Source: Dorea sp.
GTDB lineage: Bacteria; Bacillota; Clostridia; Lachnospirales; Lachnospiraceae
Length of the DNA: 64,000 nucleotides
Assembly: GCA_016295505.1 (NCBI GenBank)
Contig: JAEDLC010000001.1
Coordinates: forward strand, 1-64,000
Reading direction: 5' to 3'
Below, piece by piece: positions 1-8,376 of this stretch. A model generated the notes under the pieces. That model saw nothing but the letters and a program-made list of their open reading frames with translations. It ran no database searches and had not been told where the DNA came from. The first letter of the stretch is position 1, and each line of letters starts with the position of its first letter. Made by a program: the position numbers and the translations under genes.

Positions 1-1140
1 ACAACATTAGGAAACCTCGTGCATCAGACAGCATTTTTCAGTCTTACATGGGGCAATGTGGTCATGATTGCGGTTGCATGCGTTTTCCTGTATCTCGCAA
101 TCAGACACGGATTCGAGCCTCTGCTTCTTGTACCAATTGCATTTGGTATGCTGCTGGTTAATATCTATCCGGATATTATGCTTCATGCAGAGGATGCGGC
201 AAATGGAACCGGAGGTCTTCTATATTACTTCTATGTACTGGATGAATGGTCAATTCTCCCGTCCCTGATCTTTATGGGCGTAGGCGCGATGACCGACTTT
301 GGCCCACTGATCGCAAATCCAAAAAGTTTCCTTTTGGGAGCTGCAGCACAGTTTGGTATCTTTGCTGCATATCTGGGAGCGATGGCAATGGGATTTTCTG
401 ACAAGGCAGCGGCAGCTATTTCTATTATCGGTGGAGCAGATGGACCGACTTCCATCTTCCTTGCCGGTAAGTTAGGACAGACGGCTCTGATGGGACCAAT
501 CGCAGTGGCTGCATATTCATATATGTCACTGGTACCTATCATTCAGCCACCGATCATGAAGCTCCTGACAACAGAAAAGGAACGTAAGATCAAGATGGAA
601 CAGTTAAGACCGGTATCCAAGCTGGAAAGAATTCTGTTCCCGATCATCGTTACGATCGTTGTATGTACGATTCTTCCTACCACAGCACCGCTGGTTGGTA
701 TGCTGATGCTTGGTAATCTGTTCCGTGAGTCGGGAGTTGTAAGACAGCTGACGGAGACTGCATCTAATGCATTGATGTATATTGTAGTTATCCTGCTGGG
801 AACTTCTGTAGGAGCTACCACGAGTGCAGAGGCATTCCTGAACTGGAGTACAATCAAGATCGTTGTTCTCGGTCTGATTGCATTCGCATTCGGTACAGCA
901 GCCGGTGTATTGTTTGGTAAGCTGATGTGCATTGCGACACACGGAAAGGTTAACCCGCTGATTGGTTCTGCCGGTGTATCCGCGGTTCCAATGGCAGCCA
1001 GAGTATCACAGAAGGTTGGAGCAGAAGCTGATCCGACGAACTTCCTTCTGATGCATGCTATGGGACCAAACGTTGCAGGTGTTATCGGTACTGCGGTAGC
1101 AGCCGGAACATTTATGGCAATCTTTGGTGTAGGCGTATAA
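1..1140 (+). CDS. oadB: Na+-translocating decarboxylase beta subunit (OadB/GcdB/MmdB family), 5' partial
   Basis: Integral membrane subunit that couples decarboxylation of carboxybiotin to Na+ export. The reading frame is open from base 1, so the true start lies upstream; the GTG at 19 has no ribosome binding site, and family members have a short leader before the LTWGN segment. Two family signatures are visible: [10 protein letters not shown], holding the Asp implicated in Na+ binding, and [17 protein letters not shown] near the C-terminus, whose N, G, S and R have the spacing of N373/G377/S382/R389 of Klebsiella OadB. About nine hydrophobic segments are present. It lies 28 bp before the carboxyltransferase gene, as in oad operons. 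The substrate (oxaloacetate, methylmalonyl-CoA or glutaconyl-CoA) cannot be read from this subunit; the next gene points to oxaloacetate/pyruvate. Confidence 0.93.
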   Translation, partial: TTLGNLVHQTAFFSLTWGNVVMIAVACVFLYLAIRHGFEPLLLVPIAFGMLLVNIYPDIMLHAEDAANGTGGLLYYFYVLDEWSILPSLIFMGVGAMTDFGPLIANPKSFLLGAAAQFGIFAAYLGAMAMGFSDKAAAAISIIGGADGPTSIFLAGKLGQTALMGPIAVAAYSYMSLVPIIQPPIMKLLTTEKERKIKMEQLRPVSKLERILFPIIVTIVVCTILPTTAPLVGMLMLGNLFRESGVVRQLTETASNALMYIVVILLGTSVGATTSAEAFLNWSTIKIVVLGLIAFAFGTAAGVLFGKLMCIATHGKVNPLIGSAGVSAVPMAARVSQKVGAEADPTNFLLMHAMGPNVAGVIGTAVAAGTFMAIFGVGV

Positions 1141-1168
1141 GTAAGATCGATTATTAGGAGGAAAGAAA

Positions 1169-2584
1169 ATGGCTGGAATAGAGAAAAAACCGGTAAAGAT
1201 TACAGAAACCATTCTGCGTGATGCGCATCAGTCTCTGATCGCGACACGTATGACAACCGAACAGATGCTTCCGATTATTGAAAAAATGGACAAAGTAGGA
1301 TACCACTCTGTAGAATGCTGGGGTGGTGCTACATTCGACGCATCTCTTCGTTTCTTAAAAGAAGATCCATGGGACAGACTTCGTAAATTCCGTGATGGAT
1401 TCAAGAATACAAAGCTGCAGATGTTATTCCGTGGACAGAATATTCTCGGATACCGTCCATATGCAGATGATGTGGTGGAATATTTTGTACAGAAATCTGT
1501 TGCAAACGGAATTGACATCATCCGTATCTTTGACTGTCTGAATGATCTGCGTAACCTGCAGACAGCTGTAAAGGCAGCAAACAAAGAAAAAGCAGAGGCT
1601 CAGGTGGCACTTTCCTATACATTGGGAGATGCTTATACATTAGAGTACTGGGTGGATATTGCCAAGAGAATCCAGGATATGGGAGCAGATTCTATCTGTA
1701 TCAAGGATATGGCCGGACTTCTGGTACCATATAAGGCAACGGAACTGATCGGAGCGCTGAAAGAAGCAGTGGATCTTCCGATTCAGCTTCATACACATTA
1801 TACATCAGGTGTTGCTTCCATGACCTATCTGAAAGCAGTAGAGGCCGGTGTTGATGTCATTGATACTGCGATGTCTCCATTTGCACTGGGAACATCTCAG
1901 CCTGCAACAGAAGTTATGGTAGAGACATTTAAAGATACTCCGTACGATACAGGACTGGATCAGAAACTTCTTTCTGAGATTGCAGACTACTTCCGTCCGA
2001 TTCGTGATGAAGCTCTGGAAAGCGGACTTCTGAATCCGAAGAATATGGGAGTTAATATCAAGACTCTGCTGTATCAGGTGCCGGGAGGTATGTTATCTAA
2101 CCTGACTTCTCAGTTAAAGGAGCAGGGCGCAGAGGATAAGTTCTACGATGTACTTGAAGAGGTTCCAAGAGTGCGTAAAGACCTTGGAGAGCCGCCGCTT
2201 GTAACACCGTCTTCTCAGATCGTCGGTACACAGGCAGTGTTTAATGTCCTGATGGGCGAACGTTATAAGATGGCTACAAAAGAGACAAAAGATATCTTAA
2301 GCGGAAAATATGGTGAGACTGTTAAACCGTTCAACGAAGAAGTGAAGGAAAAGGTTCTTGGAAAAGATGCAGAAGTTATTACCTGCCGTCCTGCAGATCT
2401 GATTCCGGACGAACTGGATACTCTGCGCAAGGAATGTGGACAGTGGATTCAGCAGGATGAGGACGTGCTTTCTTATGCACTGTTCCCGCAGGTGGCTGTT
2501 GACTTCTTTAAATACAGAGCCGCACAGCAGACAAAGGTAGATGCTGAGATGGCAGATACCAAGAATGGAAGCTATCCGGTATAG
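1169..2584 (+). CDS. oadA: Oxaloacetate decarboxylase alpha / pyruvate carboxylase subunit B-type carboxyltransferase, no biotin domain
   Basis: Cytoplasmic carboxyltransferase that moves CO2 between oxaloacetate and biotin. ATG 1169 follows AGGAGG at 1156-1161. The 471 residues hold the TIM-barrel HMGL-like domain (about 10-270) and the conserved carboxylase domain (about 290-460). Expected metal ligands are present: D18 in RDAHQS, and H208 and H210 in HTHYTSG. K179 in CIKDMAG matches the carbamylated lysine of the family. The protein stops without the C-terminal biotinyl domain and its MKM lysine found in about 590-residue OadA proteins, so the biotin carrier must be a separate protein, probably encoded upstream of the window. 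Gene order with OadB makes the Na+-pumping decarboxylase assignment stronger than pyruvate carboxylase. A terminator follows. Confidence 0.93.
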   Translation: MAGIEKKPVKITETILRDAHQSLIATRMTTEQMLPIIEKMDKVGYHSVECWGGATFDASLRFLKEDPWDRLRKFRDGFKNTKLQMLFRGQNILGYRPYADDVVEYFVQKSVANGIDIIRIFDCLNDLRNLQTAVKAANKEKAEAQVALSYTLGDAYTLEYWVDIAKRIQDMGADSICIKDMAGLLVPYKATELIGALKEAVDLPIQLHTHYTSGVASMTYLKAVEAGVDVIDTAMSPFALGTSQPATEVMVETFKDTPYDTGLDQKLLSEIADYFRPIRDEALESGLLNPKNMGVNIKTLLYQVPGGMLSNLTSQLKEQGAEDKFYDVLEEVPRVRKDLGEPPLVTPSSQIVGTQAVFNVLMGERYKMATKETKDILSGKYGETVKPFNEEVKEKVLGKDAEVITCRPADLIPDELDTLRKECGQWIQQDEDVLSYALFPQVAVDFFKYRAAQQTKVDAEMADTKNGSYPV

Positions 2585-2620
2585 GAACGGATTGCTGACA
2601 GGGATAAATAAACAGATGAG

Positions 2621-2660
2621 ACCGGAAATCAAGTTCGTTTAACTTGGTTTCCGGTTTTTG
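2621..2660 (+). terminator. Rho-independent terminator after oadA
   Basis: ACCGGAAATCAAGTT pairs with AACTTGGTTTCCGGT (15 bp, one G-U pair) around a 5-nt loop, followed directly by TTTTT. It closes the decarboxylase operon. Confidence 0.9.
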
Positions 2661-2689
2661 TCTATCATGTCGGACTCGGGGTTCTCTAC

Positions 2690-2718
2690 TTGATTATTCT
2701 CCCACAAGGCTATATAAT
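2690..2718 (+). promoter_or_regulatory. SigA-type promoter of the RpiR-family gene
   Basis: TTGATT at 2690-2695 and TATAAT at 2713-2718 are separated by 17 bp, just after the oadA terminator and about 30 bp before the start codon. Confidence 0.8.
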
Positions 2719-2750
2719 AGAAACGATGTCTGGTAGGAAGGTAATGCTAA

Positions 2751-3689
2751 ATGGGAAGCAAGAATGAATTATTGAAAAAAATAGATGACGGTTATCCGAA
2801 GTTTAGTAAAGGTCAGAAGAAACTGGCCGATTATATTCGGAAAGCCTATGATAAAGCCGCATTTCTGACGGCGGCAAAGATGGGAGAGGAAGTCGGTGTC
2901 AGTGAATCGACGGTCGTTCGATTTGCGACTGCGCTCGGATATGAAGGATATCCGGAATTCCAGAAGGCTCTTGGTGAACTGGTTCGGACGAAACTGAATT
3001 CCATTCAGAGAATGGAAGTTACTTATGGAAGGATCAGTCAGGGCGAGATCCTGGCTTCCGTACTTCAGTCAGATATTGAAAAGATCAAGCTTACAATGGA
3101 GACGCTTGATCACGATGCATTTGAAATGGCTGTAGATACCATACTGAAAGCAAAAAGAATCTATGTGATCGGTATCAGAAGCTGTTCTCCACTTGCCAGC
3201 TTTTTGAGCTTTTATCTGAATCTGATCTGTGAAAATGTGACGGTTGTCAATACTAACAGTTCCAGCGAGATCTTTGAGCAGTTGATTCGGATCAGTGAAA
3301 AAGATGTGATTATAGGGATCAGTTTTCCAAGATATTCTATGCGTACATTGAAGGCGCTGGAATTTGCAAGTAACCGGAAGGCTACAGTTATTACGCTGAC
3401 AGACAGTATCCATTCGCCGATGACACTGTATTCTTCCTGTAATCTGATTGCAAGAAGCGATATGGCTTCGATTGTAGATTCACTGGTTGCGCCTTTGAGT
3501 GTTGTGAATGCGCTGGTAGTTGCACTTTGTATGAAGAAACAGAAAGAGGTCATTACAACACTGGAGACACTTGAAGAAATCTGGGACGAATATCAGGTAT
3601 ACAGTAAGGATGAACTGAACATGGTTGGAGATACGATGGAACTGTCGGGAACATCAGTAAGAGAGAATGAGGATAAAGAAGATGAGTAA
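2751..3689 (+). CDS. MurR/RpiR family transcriptional regulator
   Basis: DNA-binding regulator of 312 residues, usually responding to a phosphorylated sugar. The N-terminal RpiR-type helix-turn-helix (about 1-80) includes AAKMGEEVGVSESTVVRFATALG. The C-terminal SIS sugar-phosphate-binding domain (about 120-260) includes IYVIGIRSCSPLASFL and VIIGISFPRYSMRTL. AGGAAGG at 2735-2741 precedes ATG 2751. A short acidic tail (ENEDKEDE) overlaps the next gene by 8 bp if that gene starts at 3682. No sugar catabolic gene is adjacent, so the effector and targets are unknown; the neighbour is a flavoprotein. Regulation of the downstream genes by this protein is possible but not shown. Confidence 0.88.
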   Translation: MGSKNELLKKIDDGYPKFSKGQKKLADYIRKAYDKAAFLTAAKMGEEVGVSESTVVRFATALGYEGYPEFQKALGELVRTKLNSIQRMEVTYGRISQGEILASVLQSDIEKIKLTMETLDHDAFEMAVDTILKAKRIYVIGIRSCSPLASFLSFYLNLICENVTVVNTNSSSEIFEQLIRISEKDVIIGISFPRYSMRTLKALEFASNRKATVITLTDSIHSPMTLYSSCNLIARSDMASIVDSLVAPLSVVNALVVALCMKKQKEVITTLETLEEIWDEYQVYSKDELNMVGDTMELSGTSVRENEDKEDE

Positions 3690-4911
3690 AGTACTGATCG
3701 TGGGCGGCGGTGCTGCCGGTATGTTTGCTTCTTTGGCTGCAGCGGAGAGTGGACATGAAGTCCTTGTGTTTGAAAAAAATGAAAAACTGGGTAAAAAGCT
3801 GTTCATTACCGGAAAGGGAAGATGTAACCTGACCAATGCCTGTGATATGGAACAACTGTTTCGGGCAGTGATCTCCAATTCCAAATTTTTATACAGCAGT
3901 TTTTATGGCTTTACGAATCAGGATGCGATTGCTTACTTCGAGTCGCTTGGGCTTCGGACGAAGATTGAACGTGGGGAGAGAGTGTTCCCGGTATCAGACC
4001 ATTCCTCGGATGTCATCCGTGCTCTGTCAGAACGGATGCATTTTCTGGGAGTTCAGGTTTTCCTGAATACAACGGTAAAAGAAATTGTTGAAAAAGAAGG
4101 TGTGTTCCACTCTGTTGTGCTGGAAGATGGGAGAAATGTGCATGGTGATGCATGTATCATTGCAACCGGAGGTTTGTCTTATCCAAGTACAGGTTCTACC
4201 GGAGATGGTCTCAGGTTTGCAGAAGCACTGGGGCATCAGATTACGGAATGTATGCCATCGCTGGTTCCGATGGAGACGAAGGAACCCTGGGTAAAAGAAT
4301 TGCAGGGACTGTCTCTTAAAAATGTCAATGTGACGATATGTGACGGGAAAAAGAAGCTCTATGATGAGTTTGGTGAGATGCTTTTTACTCATTATGGAGT
4401 CAGCGGACCTCTGATCTTAAGTGCAAGCAGTTATGTGGGTAAAAAATTGAAAGAAAAGGAACTTCAACTGAGTATCGATCTGAAACCGGCACTGTCGGCA
4501 GAACAGCTGGATCGCCGTATCCTGAAAGAGTTTGAAGAGAATCAGAACCGGCAGTTCAAAAATGCGATCGGAAGTCTGTTCCCTTCCAAATTAATTCCGG
4601 TAATGCTTGGATTAAGCGGGATACCATCGGAGAAAAAAGTAAATGTGATATCGAAGGAAGAGAGAAGTTATTTTGTGAATCTGATCAAGCATTTTTCCAT
4701 GACGCTGACAGGTCTTCGTGATTATAATGAGGCAATCATTACCAGGGGAGGTGTCCGGACAAAAGAGGTTGATCCGGGTACTATGGAGTCAAAACTGGTG
4801 AAGGGTGTCTACTTTGCGGGGGAAGTACTGGACCTGGATGCATTGACGGGTGGATTTAATCTGCAGATTGCATGGTCCACTGCCTATGCGGCGGGAAACA
4901 ATATAGATTGA
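3682..4911 (+). CDS. FAD/NAD(P)-dependent oxidoreductase, HI0933/YhiN (BaiN-like) family
   Basis: Putative cytoplasmic flavoprotein of 409 residues. It begins with an FAD-binding Rossmann fold, VLIVGGGAAGMFASLAAAESG, then EKNEKLGKKLFITGKGRCNLTN, the hallmark of the HI0933-like family, and ends with the second FAD-contact motif GEVLDLDALTGGFNLQ.AWSTAYAAG. ATG 3682 gives the usual MSKVLIVGG N-terminus and has GAGG upstream; an in-frame ATG at 3667 would add five residues but lacks a good ribosome binding site. It overlaps the regulator's 3' end, so the two are translationally coupled. The family includes BaiN of bile-acid-dehydroxylating clostridia, but most members are of unknown substrate; no bile-acid genes are here, so that role should not be assumed. 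Confidence 0.88.
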   Translation: MSKVLIVGGGAAGMFASLAAAESGHEVLVFEKNEKLGKKLFITGKGRCNLTNACDMEQLFRAVISNSKFLYSSFYGFTNQDAIAYFESLGLRTKIERGERVFPVSDHSSDVIRALSERMHFLGVQVFLNTTVKEIVEKEGVFHSVVLEDGRNVHGDACIIATGGLSYPSTGSTGDGLRFAEALGHQITECMPSLVPMETKEPWVKELQGLSLKNVNVTICDGKKKLYDEFGEMLFTHYGVSGPLILSASSYVGKKLKEKELQLSIDLKPALSAEQLDRRILKEFEENQNRQFKNAIGSLFPSKLIPVMLGLSGIPSEKKVNVISKEERSYFVNLIKHFSMTLTGLRDYNEAIITRGGVRTKEVDPGTMESKLVKGVYFAGEVLDLDALTGGFNLQIAWSTAYAAGNNID

Positions 4912-4927
4912 TACGAAGGAGAAAAGT

Positions 4928-5548
4928 ATGAAGGGAAAATATCAGTTCAAGTATGTAGAAACACAGGAAGTACTGACCGAGTATATGAAAGTGAATGGTT
5001 TGCTGAAAATACCAAAAACATATCGAATGGTTGTCACGACAGGCGGGCTGTTTGTATTGACCATTATGCTGCTGAATACGGATGTTCTGAAAAGAAATAT
5101 TGGAGAGATCTTTCTTTTTGCATTGAAGTTTCTCGTGATATGGGCACTTGTGTTTGCGGCTGCACAGATCGTCGGAAAGACGATTGGTAAAAAAATGGAA
5201 TTTCTGGCAGCGACGGGTGATGCAGAAACAATCTATGAAAAGAGAATGCAAAAATGGAAAAAACCGGCGGAAGTGAAAATTGACTTTTATGAAGAATGCT
5301 GGATCAGTCATGTGCATGGAAACTCACAGACACTTCATTACAGAAATGTTGCCAGAATCATTGAAAGCGAGGAAGTTATTGCAATGATCGTGAATTCAGA
5401 AGAAGGCGGACAGAGATTTTTCGCGATTCTGAAAAATGGAATTCTGGATGCGGATATAGAAGAGTTTAAACAGTACCTTTTGGAAAAATGTCACGGAGTG
5501 AAAAAAGGAATTGAACAGGTGAGTGTTGCAGAAAAAAAGAAAAAGTAA
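4928..5548 (+). CDS. YcxB-like membrane protein
   Basis: Uncharacterised 206-residue protein. The order is a cytoplasmic N-terminus (1-35), two transmembrane helices (about 36-55 and 62-85) and a soluble C-terminal half (95-190) resembling the YcxB-like domain, with a conserved-looking beta-rich stretch around YEECWISHVHGNSQTLHYRNV. The C-terminus is lysine-rich (AEKKKK). It sits 16 bp after the flavoprotein and 18 bp before cmk, so is likely cotranscribed. No catalytic residues can be named. Function unknown. Confidence 0.7.
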   Translation: MKGKYQFKYVETQEVLTEYMKVNGLLKIPKTYRMVVTTGGLFVLTIMLLNTDVLKRNIGEIFLFALKFLVIWALVFAAAQIVGKTIGKKMEFLAATGDAETIYEKRMQKWKKPAEVKIDFYEECWISHVHGNSQTLHYRNVARIIESEEVIAMIVNSEEGGQRFFAILKNGILDADIEEFKQYLLEKCHGVKKGIEQVSVAEKKKK

Positions 5549-5566
5549 TAATGAGGAGAAAGAATC

Positions 5567-6223
5567 ATGGGATATAATGTGGCGATTGACGGACCGGCAG
5601 GTGCGGGGAAGAGCACGATAGCAAAACTGGTAGCGCAGAAAAAGGGTTACATCTATGTTGATACGGGAGCAATGTACCGTGGGCTTGCGATTCATTTTCT
5701 GGATCAGGGAATTCAGGCGAATGAGACAGAAAAAGTAATTCTGGCATGTCAGGATGCTGAGGTGACAATCCAGTATGAAAATGGGGTACAGCAGGTGTAT
5801 CTGAATGGAAGAAATATCACCTCCAGACTGCGGGATGAAGAGGTGGGAAATATGGCATCTGTCACATCTGCAATTCCTCAGGTGCGAGCAAAGCTTCTGG
5901 AATTACAGCAGAATCTTGCCAGGACGCAGAATGTAATCATGGATGGAAGAGATATCGGAACCTGTGTGCTTCCGAATGCGGATGTTAAGGTGTTTCTGAC
6001 AGCCAGTGTTCAGACAAGAGCAAAAAGACGTTACGATGAACTCTGTGAAAAGGGAATCGCATGTGATCTTAAGGAAATTGAAGCAGATATTGAGCAGAGA
6101 GATCACCGTGATATGACAAGAGAGATCGCACCGCTTAAGCAAGCAGAAGATGCAGTTCTGGTAGACAGTTCCCGCATGACGATCGAAGAAGTGGTAGATG
6201 CGATCGTAAAACTGTGTGAATAA
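5567..6223 (+). CDS. cmk: Cytidylate kinase
   Basis: Phosphorylates CMP and dCMP with ATP in pyrimidine nucleotide recycling. The 218 residues match the usual length for Cmk. The P-loop GPAGAGKST spans residues 9-17, followed by GYIYVDTGAMYRGLA (NMP binding) and MDGRDIGTCVLPNADVKVFLTA, all diagnostic of cytidylate kinase; the LID region contains R.KRRYDEL and the REIAPLKQAEDAVLVDSS block near the C-terminus. GAGGAG lies just upstream of ATG 5567. The order cmk-ispH-S1 is common in clostridia. Confidence 0.96.
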   Translation: MGYNVAIDGPAGAGKSTIAKLVAQKKGYIYVDTGAMYRGLAIHFLDQGIQANETEKVILACQDAEVTIQYENGVQQVYLNGRNITSRLRDEEVGNMASVTSAIPQVRAKLLELQQNLARTQNVIMDGRDIGTCVLPNADVKVFLTASVQTRAKRRYDELCEKGIACDLKEIEADIEQRDHRDMTREIAPLKQAEDAVLVDSSRMTIEEVVDAIVKLCE

Positions 6224-6247
6224 CATCGAAAGGATAAGAATGGAATC

Positions 6248-7105
6248 ATGAAGATTGAACTTGCAAAAACTGCCGGCTTCTGCTTCGGGGTAAAACGGGC
6301 AGTAGATACGGTCTATGCACAGGCCCGGGAGCATGAGGGGGAGAAAATCTATACTTATGGTCCCATCATTCATAACGAAGAAGTCATCAGAGATCTGCAA
6401 AAACAGGGAGTGGAAGTGCTCTGTAATGAGAAGGAACTGGATGCGGTTGAATCGGGAATTGTGGTGATTCGCTCGCACGGGGTTCCAAGATATATCTGTG
6501 AAAAGATAGAAAAAAGGGGACTGACCTGTGTGGATGCAACCTGTCCGTTTGTAAAGAAGATTCATAAAATTGTGGAAGAGGAAAGCGCCGAGGGAACGCA
6601 TGTTATTATTATCGGAAATGGCGAGCATCCTGAGGTTCAGGGGATTCGCGGATGGGCCGGCGATCGTGTTACTGTAATACAGACGGCAGAGGATGCGCAG
6701 AAGTTTCATCTTGAAGAAAATGCAGGAAAGATATGCATCGTAGCACAGACGACATTTAACTACAATAAATTCAAAGATTTAGTTGAAATTATCTCAAAAA
6801 AGGGGTATGATATAATTGTTTTAAATACGATTTGTAATGCGACGAAAGAACGGCAGGAAGAAGCGCGTCACATTGCAGAGAGAGTAGATGCTATGGTTGT
6901 GATAGGAGATAAGCGTAGTTCAAATACTCAGAAGTTATTTGAAATCTGTAAAGAAGAATGTTTGAATACGTACTATATACAGACACTTGACGATTTGGAT
7001 ATGAATCAATTAAGGTCCGTGGAAACAGTAGGTATTACAGCAGGGGCATCCACGCCCAAGAAAATAATTGAGGAGGTTCAAAATAATGTCAGAATTAACT
7101 TTTGA
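6248..7105 (+). CDS. ispH: 4-hydroxy-3-methylbut-2-enyl diphosphate reductase
   Basis: Last enzyme of the MEP isoprenoid pathway: reduces HMBPP to IPP and DMAPP with a [4Fe-4S] cluster. The three cluster cysteines are C12 (AGFCFGVKRAV), C99 (DATCPFVKKIH) and C196 (NTICNATKERQ); the substrate-contact motifs RSHGVP, GNGEHPEV and GASTPKKIIEEV are present. At 285 residues it is a normal-length single-domain IspH. It ends ...RINF-stop, with its last 20 bases overlapping the S1-domain gene in another frame; several clostridia instead encode IspH and S1 as one fused protein. The overlap contains AACTTTTGA, discussed under findings. Confidence 0.95.
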   Translation: MKIELAKTAGFCFGVKRAVDTVYAQAREHEGEKIYTYGPIIHNEEVIRDLQKQGVEVLCNEKELDAVESGIVVIRSHGVPRYICEKIEKRGLTCVDATCPFVKKIHKIVEEESAEGTHVIIIGNGEHPEVQGIRGWAGDRVTVIQTAEDAQKFHLEENAGKICIVAQTTFNYNKFKDLVEIISKKGYDIIVLNTICNATKERQEEARHIAERVDAMVVIGDKRSSNTQKLFEICKEECLNTYYIQTLDDLDMNQLRSVETVGITAGASTPKKIIEEVQNNVRINF

Positions 7106-8189
7106 ACAAATGTTGGAAGATTCATTTAAAACAATTAGAAACGGAGAGGTTGTAGATGGTACAGTCATCGATGTAAAACCTGATGAGATCATCTTGAATA
7201 TAGGTTACAAGGCAGACGGTATCATTACAAGAAGCGAGTACACCAATGAAACAAATGCCGATCTTACAACAATGGTTTCTGTTGGTGACAAGATGTCCGC
7301 AAAAGTATTAAAGGTGAATGACGGAGAAGGTCAGGTTCTGCTGACATATAAGAGACTGGCTGCTGAAAAGGGAAATGAAAGATTAAAAGAAGCTTTTGAG
7401 AATCATGAAGTATTGAGAGCTCCGGTCGCTCAGATCCTTGGCGGTGGATTAAGCGTAGTGGTTGATGAAGCAAGAGTATTCATCCCTGCAAGTCTTGTGT
7501 CTGATACTTATGAAAAAGACCTGAGCAAATATCAGGATCAGGAGATTGAATTCGTAATCAGTGAATTTAATCCTAGAAGAAATCGCGTGATCGGTGACAG
7601 AAGACAGCTTCTGGTTGCTGAACGTGCAGAAAAGCAGAAAGAATTGTTTGAGAAGATCCAGGTTGGCGACAGAATGGAAGGAACTGTTAAGAATGTGACA
7701 GATTTCGGTGCATTCATTGATCTTGGTGGTGTTGACGGACTTCTTCATATATCTGAAATGTCCTGGGGACGTGTGGAAAATCCTAAGAAAGTATTCCAGG
7801 TAGGCGAGAAAGTTGAAGTTATGATCAAAGATATTCATGAGACAAAGATCGCATTAAGCCTGAAGTTCCCTGAGACAAATCCATGGGCAAATGCAGCAGC
7901 AGATTATGCTGTTGGAACTGTTATTACAGGTAAAGTTGCAAGAATGACGGATTTTGGTGCATTCGTAGAACTGGCACCGGGTGTGGATGCACTTCTTCAT
8001 GTTTCTCAGATTTCCAGAGCACATGTTGATAAACCGTCAGATGTTCTGTCAGTAGGACAGGAGATCACTGCAAAGGTTGTTGACCTGAATGAAGCTGAAA
8101 AGAAGATCAGCTTGAGCATGAAGGCTCTTGAGCCGGCTGCTGAAGAGAAAGCGGAGACAGAAAATGTGGATGAAAGTGCTGCTGAATAA
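7086..8189 (+). CDS. rpsA: Ribosomal protein S1-like protein with four S1 domains
   Basis: RNA-binding protein of 367 residues with S1 (OB-fold) repeats at about 15-85 (GEVVDGTVIDVKPDEIILNIGYKADGII...), 100-165 (divergent), 185-255 (GTVKNVTDFGAFIDLGG.DGLLHISEM) and 270-345 (GKVARMTDFGAFVELAPGVDALLHVSQI). The last two are canonical. ATG 7086 is chosen because AGGAGG at 7071-7076 is 9 bp upstream; a longer start at 7068 lies inside that site. It is shorter than six-domain E. coli S1, as usual in Firmicutes. It overlaps ispH by 20 bp and is followed by a strong terminator. Acidic C-terminal tail (AAEEKAETENVDESAAE). Confidence 0.9.
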   Translation: MSELTFEQMLEDSFKTIRNGEVVDGTVIDVKPDEIILNIGYKADGIITRSEYTNETNADLTTMVSVGDKMSAKVLKVNDGEGQVLLTYKRLAAEKGNERLKEAFENHEVLRAPVAQILGGGLSVVVDEARVFIPASLVSDTYEKDLSKYQDQEIEFVISEFNPRRNRVIGDRRQLLVAERAEKQKELFEKIQVGDRMEGTVKNVTDFGAFIDLGGVDGLLHISEMSWGRVENPKKVFQVGEKVEVMIKDIHETKIALSLKFPETNPWANAAADYAVGTVITGKVARMTDFGAFVELAPGVDALLHVSQISRAHVDKPSDVLSVGQEITAKVVDLNEAEKKISLSMKALEPAAEEKAETENVDESAAE

Positions 8190-8224
8190 TAATCAGAAAG
8201 CGAACTTTGAATATCGATTATTTT

Positions 8225-8254
8225 AAGATAGAGGCACTATGCCTCTATCTTTTC
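8225..8254 (+). terminator. Terminator after the S1 gene
   Basis: AAGATAGAGGC and GCCTCTATCTT form a perfect 11-bp stem around ACTAT, ending in a short T run. Confidence 0.88.
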
Positions 8255-8313
8255 TATGTTAAAAAATCGACAAGATGTATTTGGAAATATACAAAGGATT
8301 TGTCCGTATCCAC

Positions 8314-8342
8314 TGGATAATCGGGGGAAATTCTTGTATAGT
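8314..8342 (+). promoter_or_regulatory. Candidate promoter of the rnf operon
   Basis: TGGATA (8314-8319) and TATAGT (8337-8342) with 17 bp between them lie between the S1 terminator and the rnfC start. The match is fair, not perfect. Confidence 0.5.
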
Positions 8343-8376
8343 ATATAAAGAGAAAAAAGGAAGGAAGGAAAAAAGG

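Noticed and set aside
3682-4911. Bile-acid dehydroxylation role through BaiN similarity
   Set aside because: No other bai gene is present and the HI0933-like family is broad and mostly of unknown substrate.
5903-6709. 268-codon open frame on the minus strand across cmk and ispH
   Set aside because: It crosses two firmly identified genes and shows no family match.
8191-8205. AATCAGAAAGCGAAC occurs here and again at 47714-47728, next to the LexA box
   Set aside because: A 15-base match is expected about once or twice by chance in 64 kb, and the first copy lacks the second half of the SOS box.
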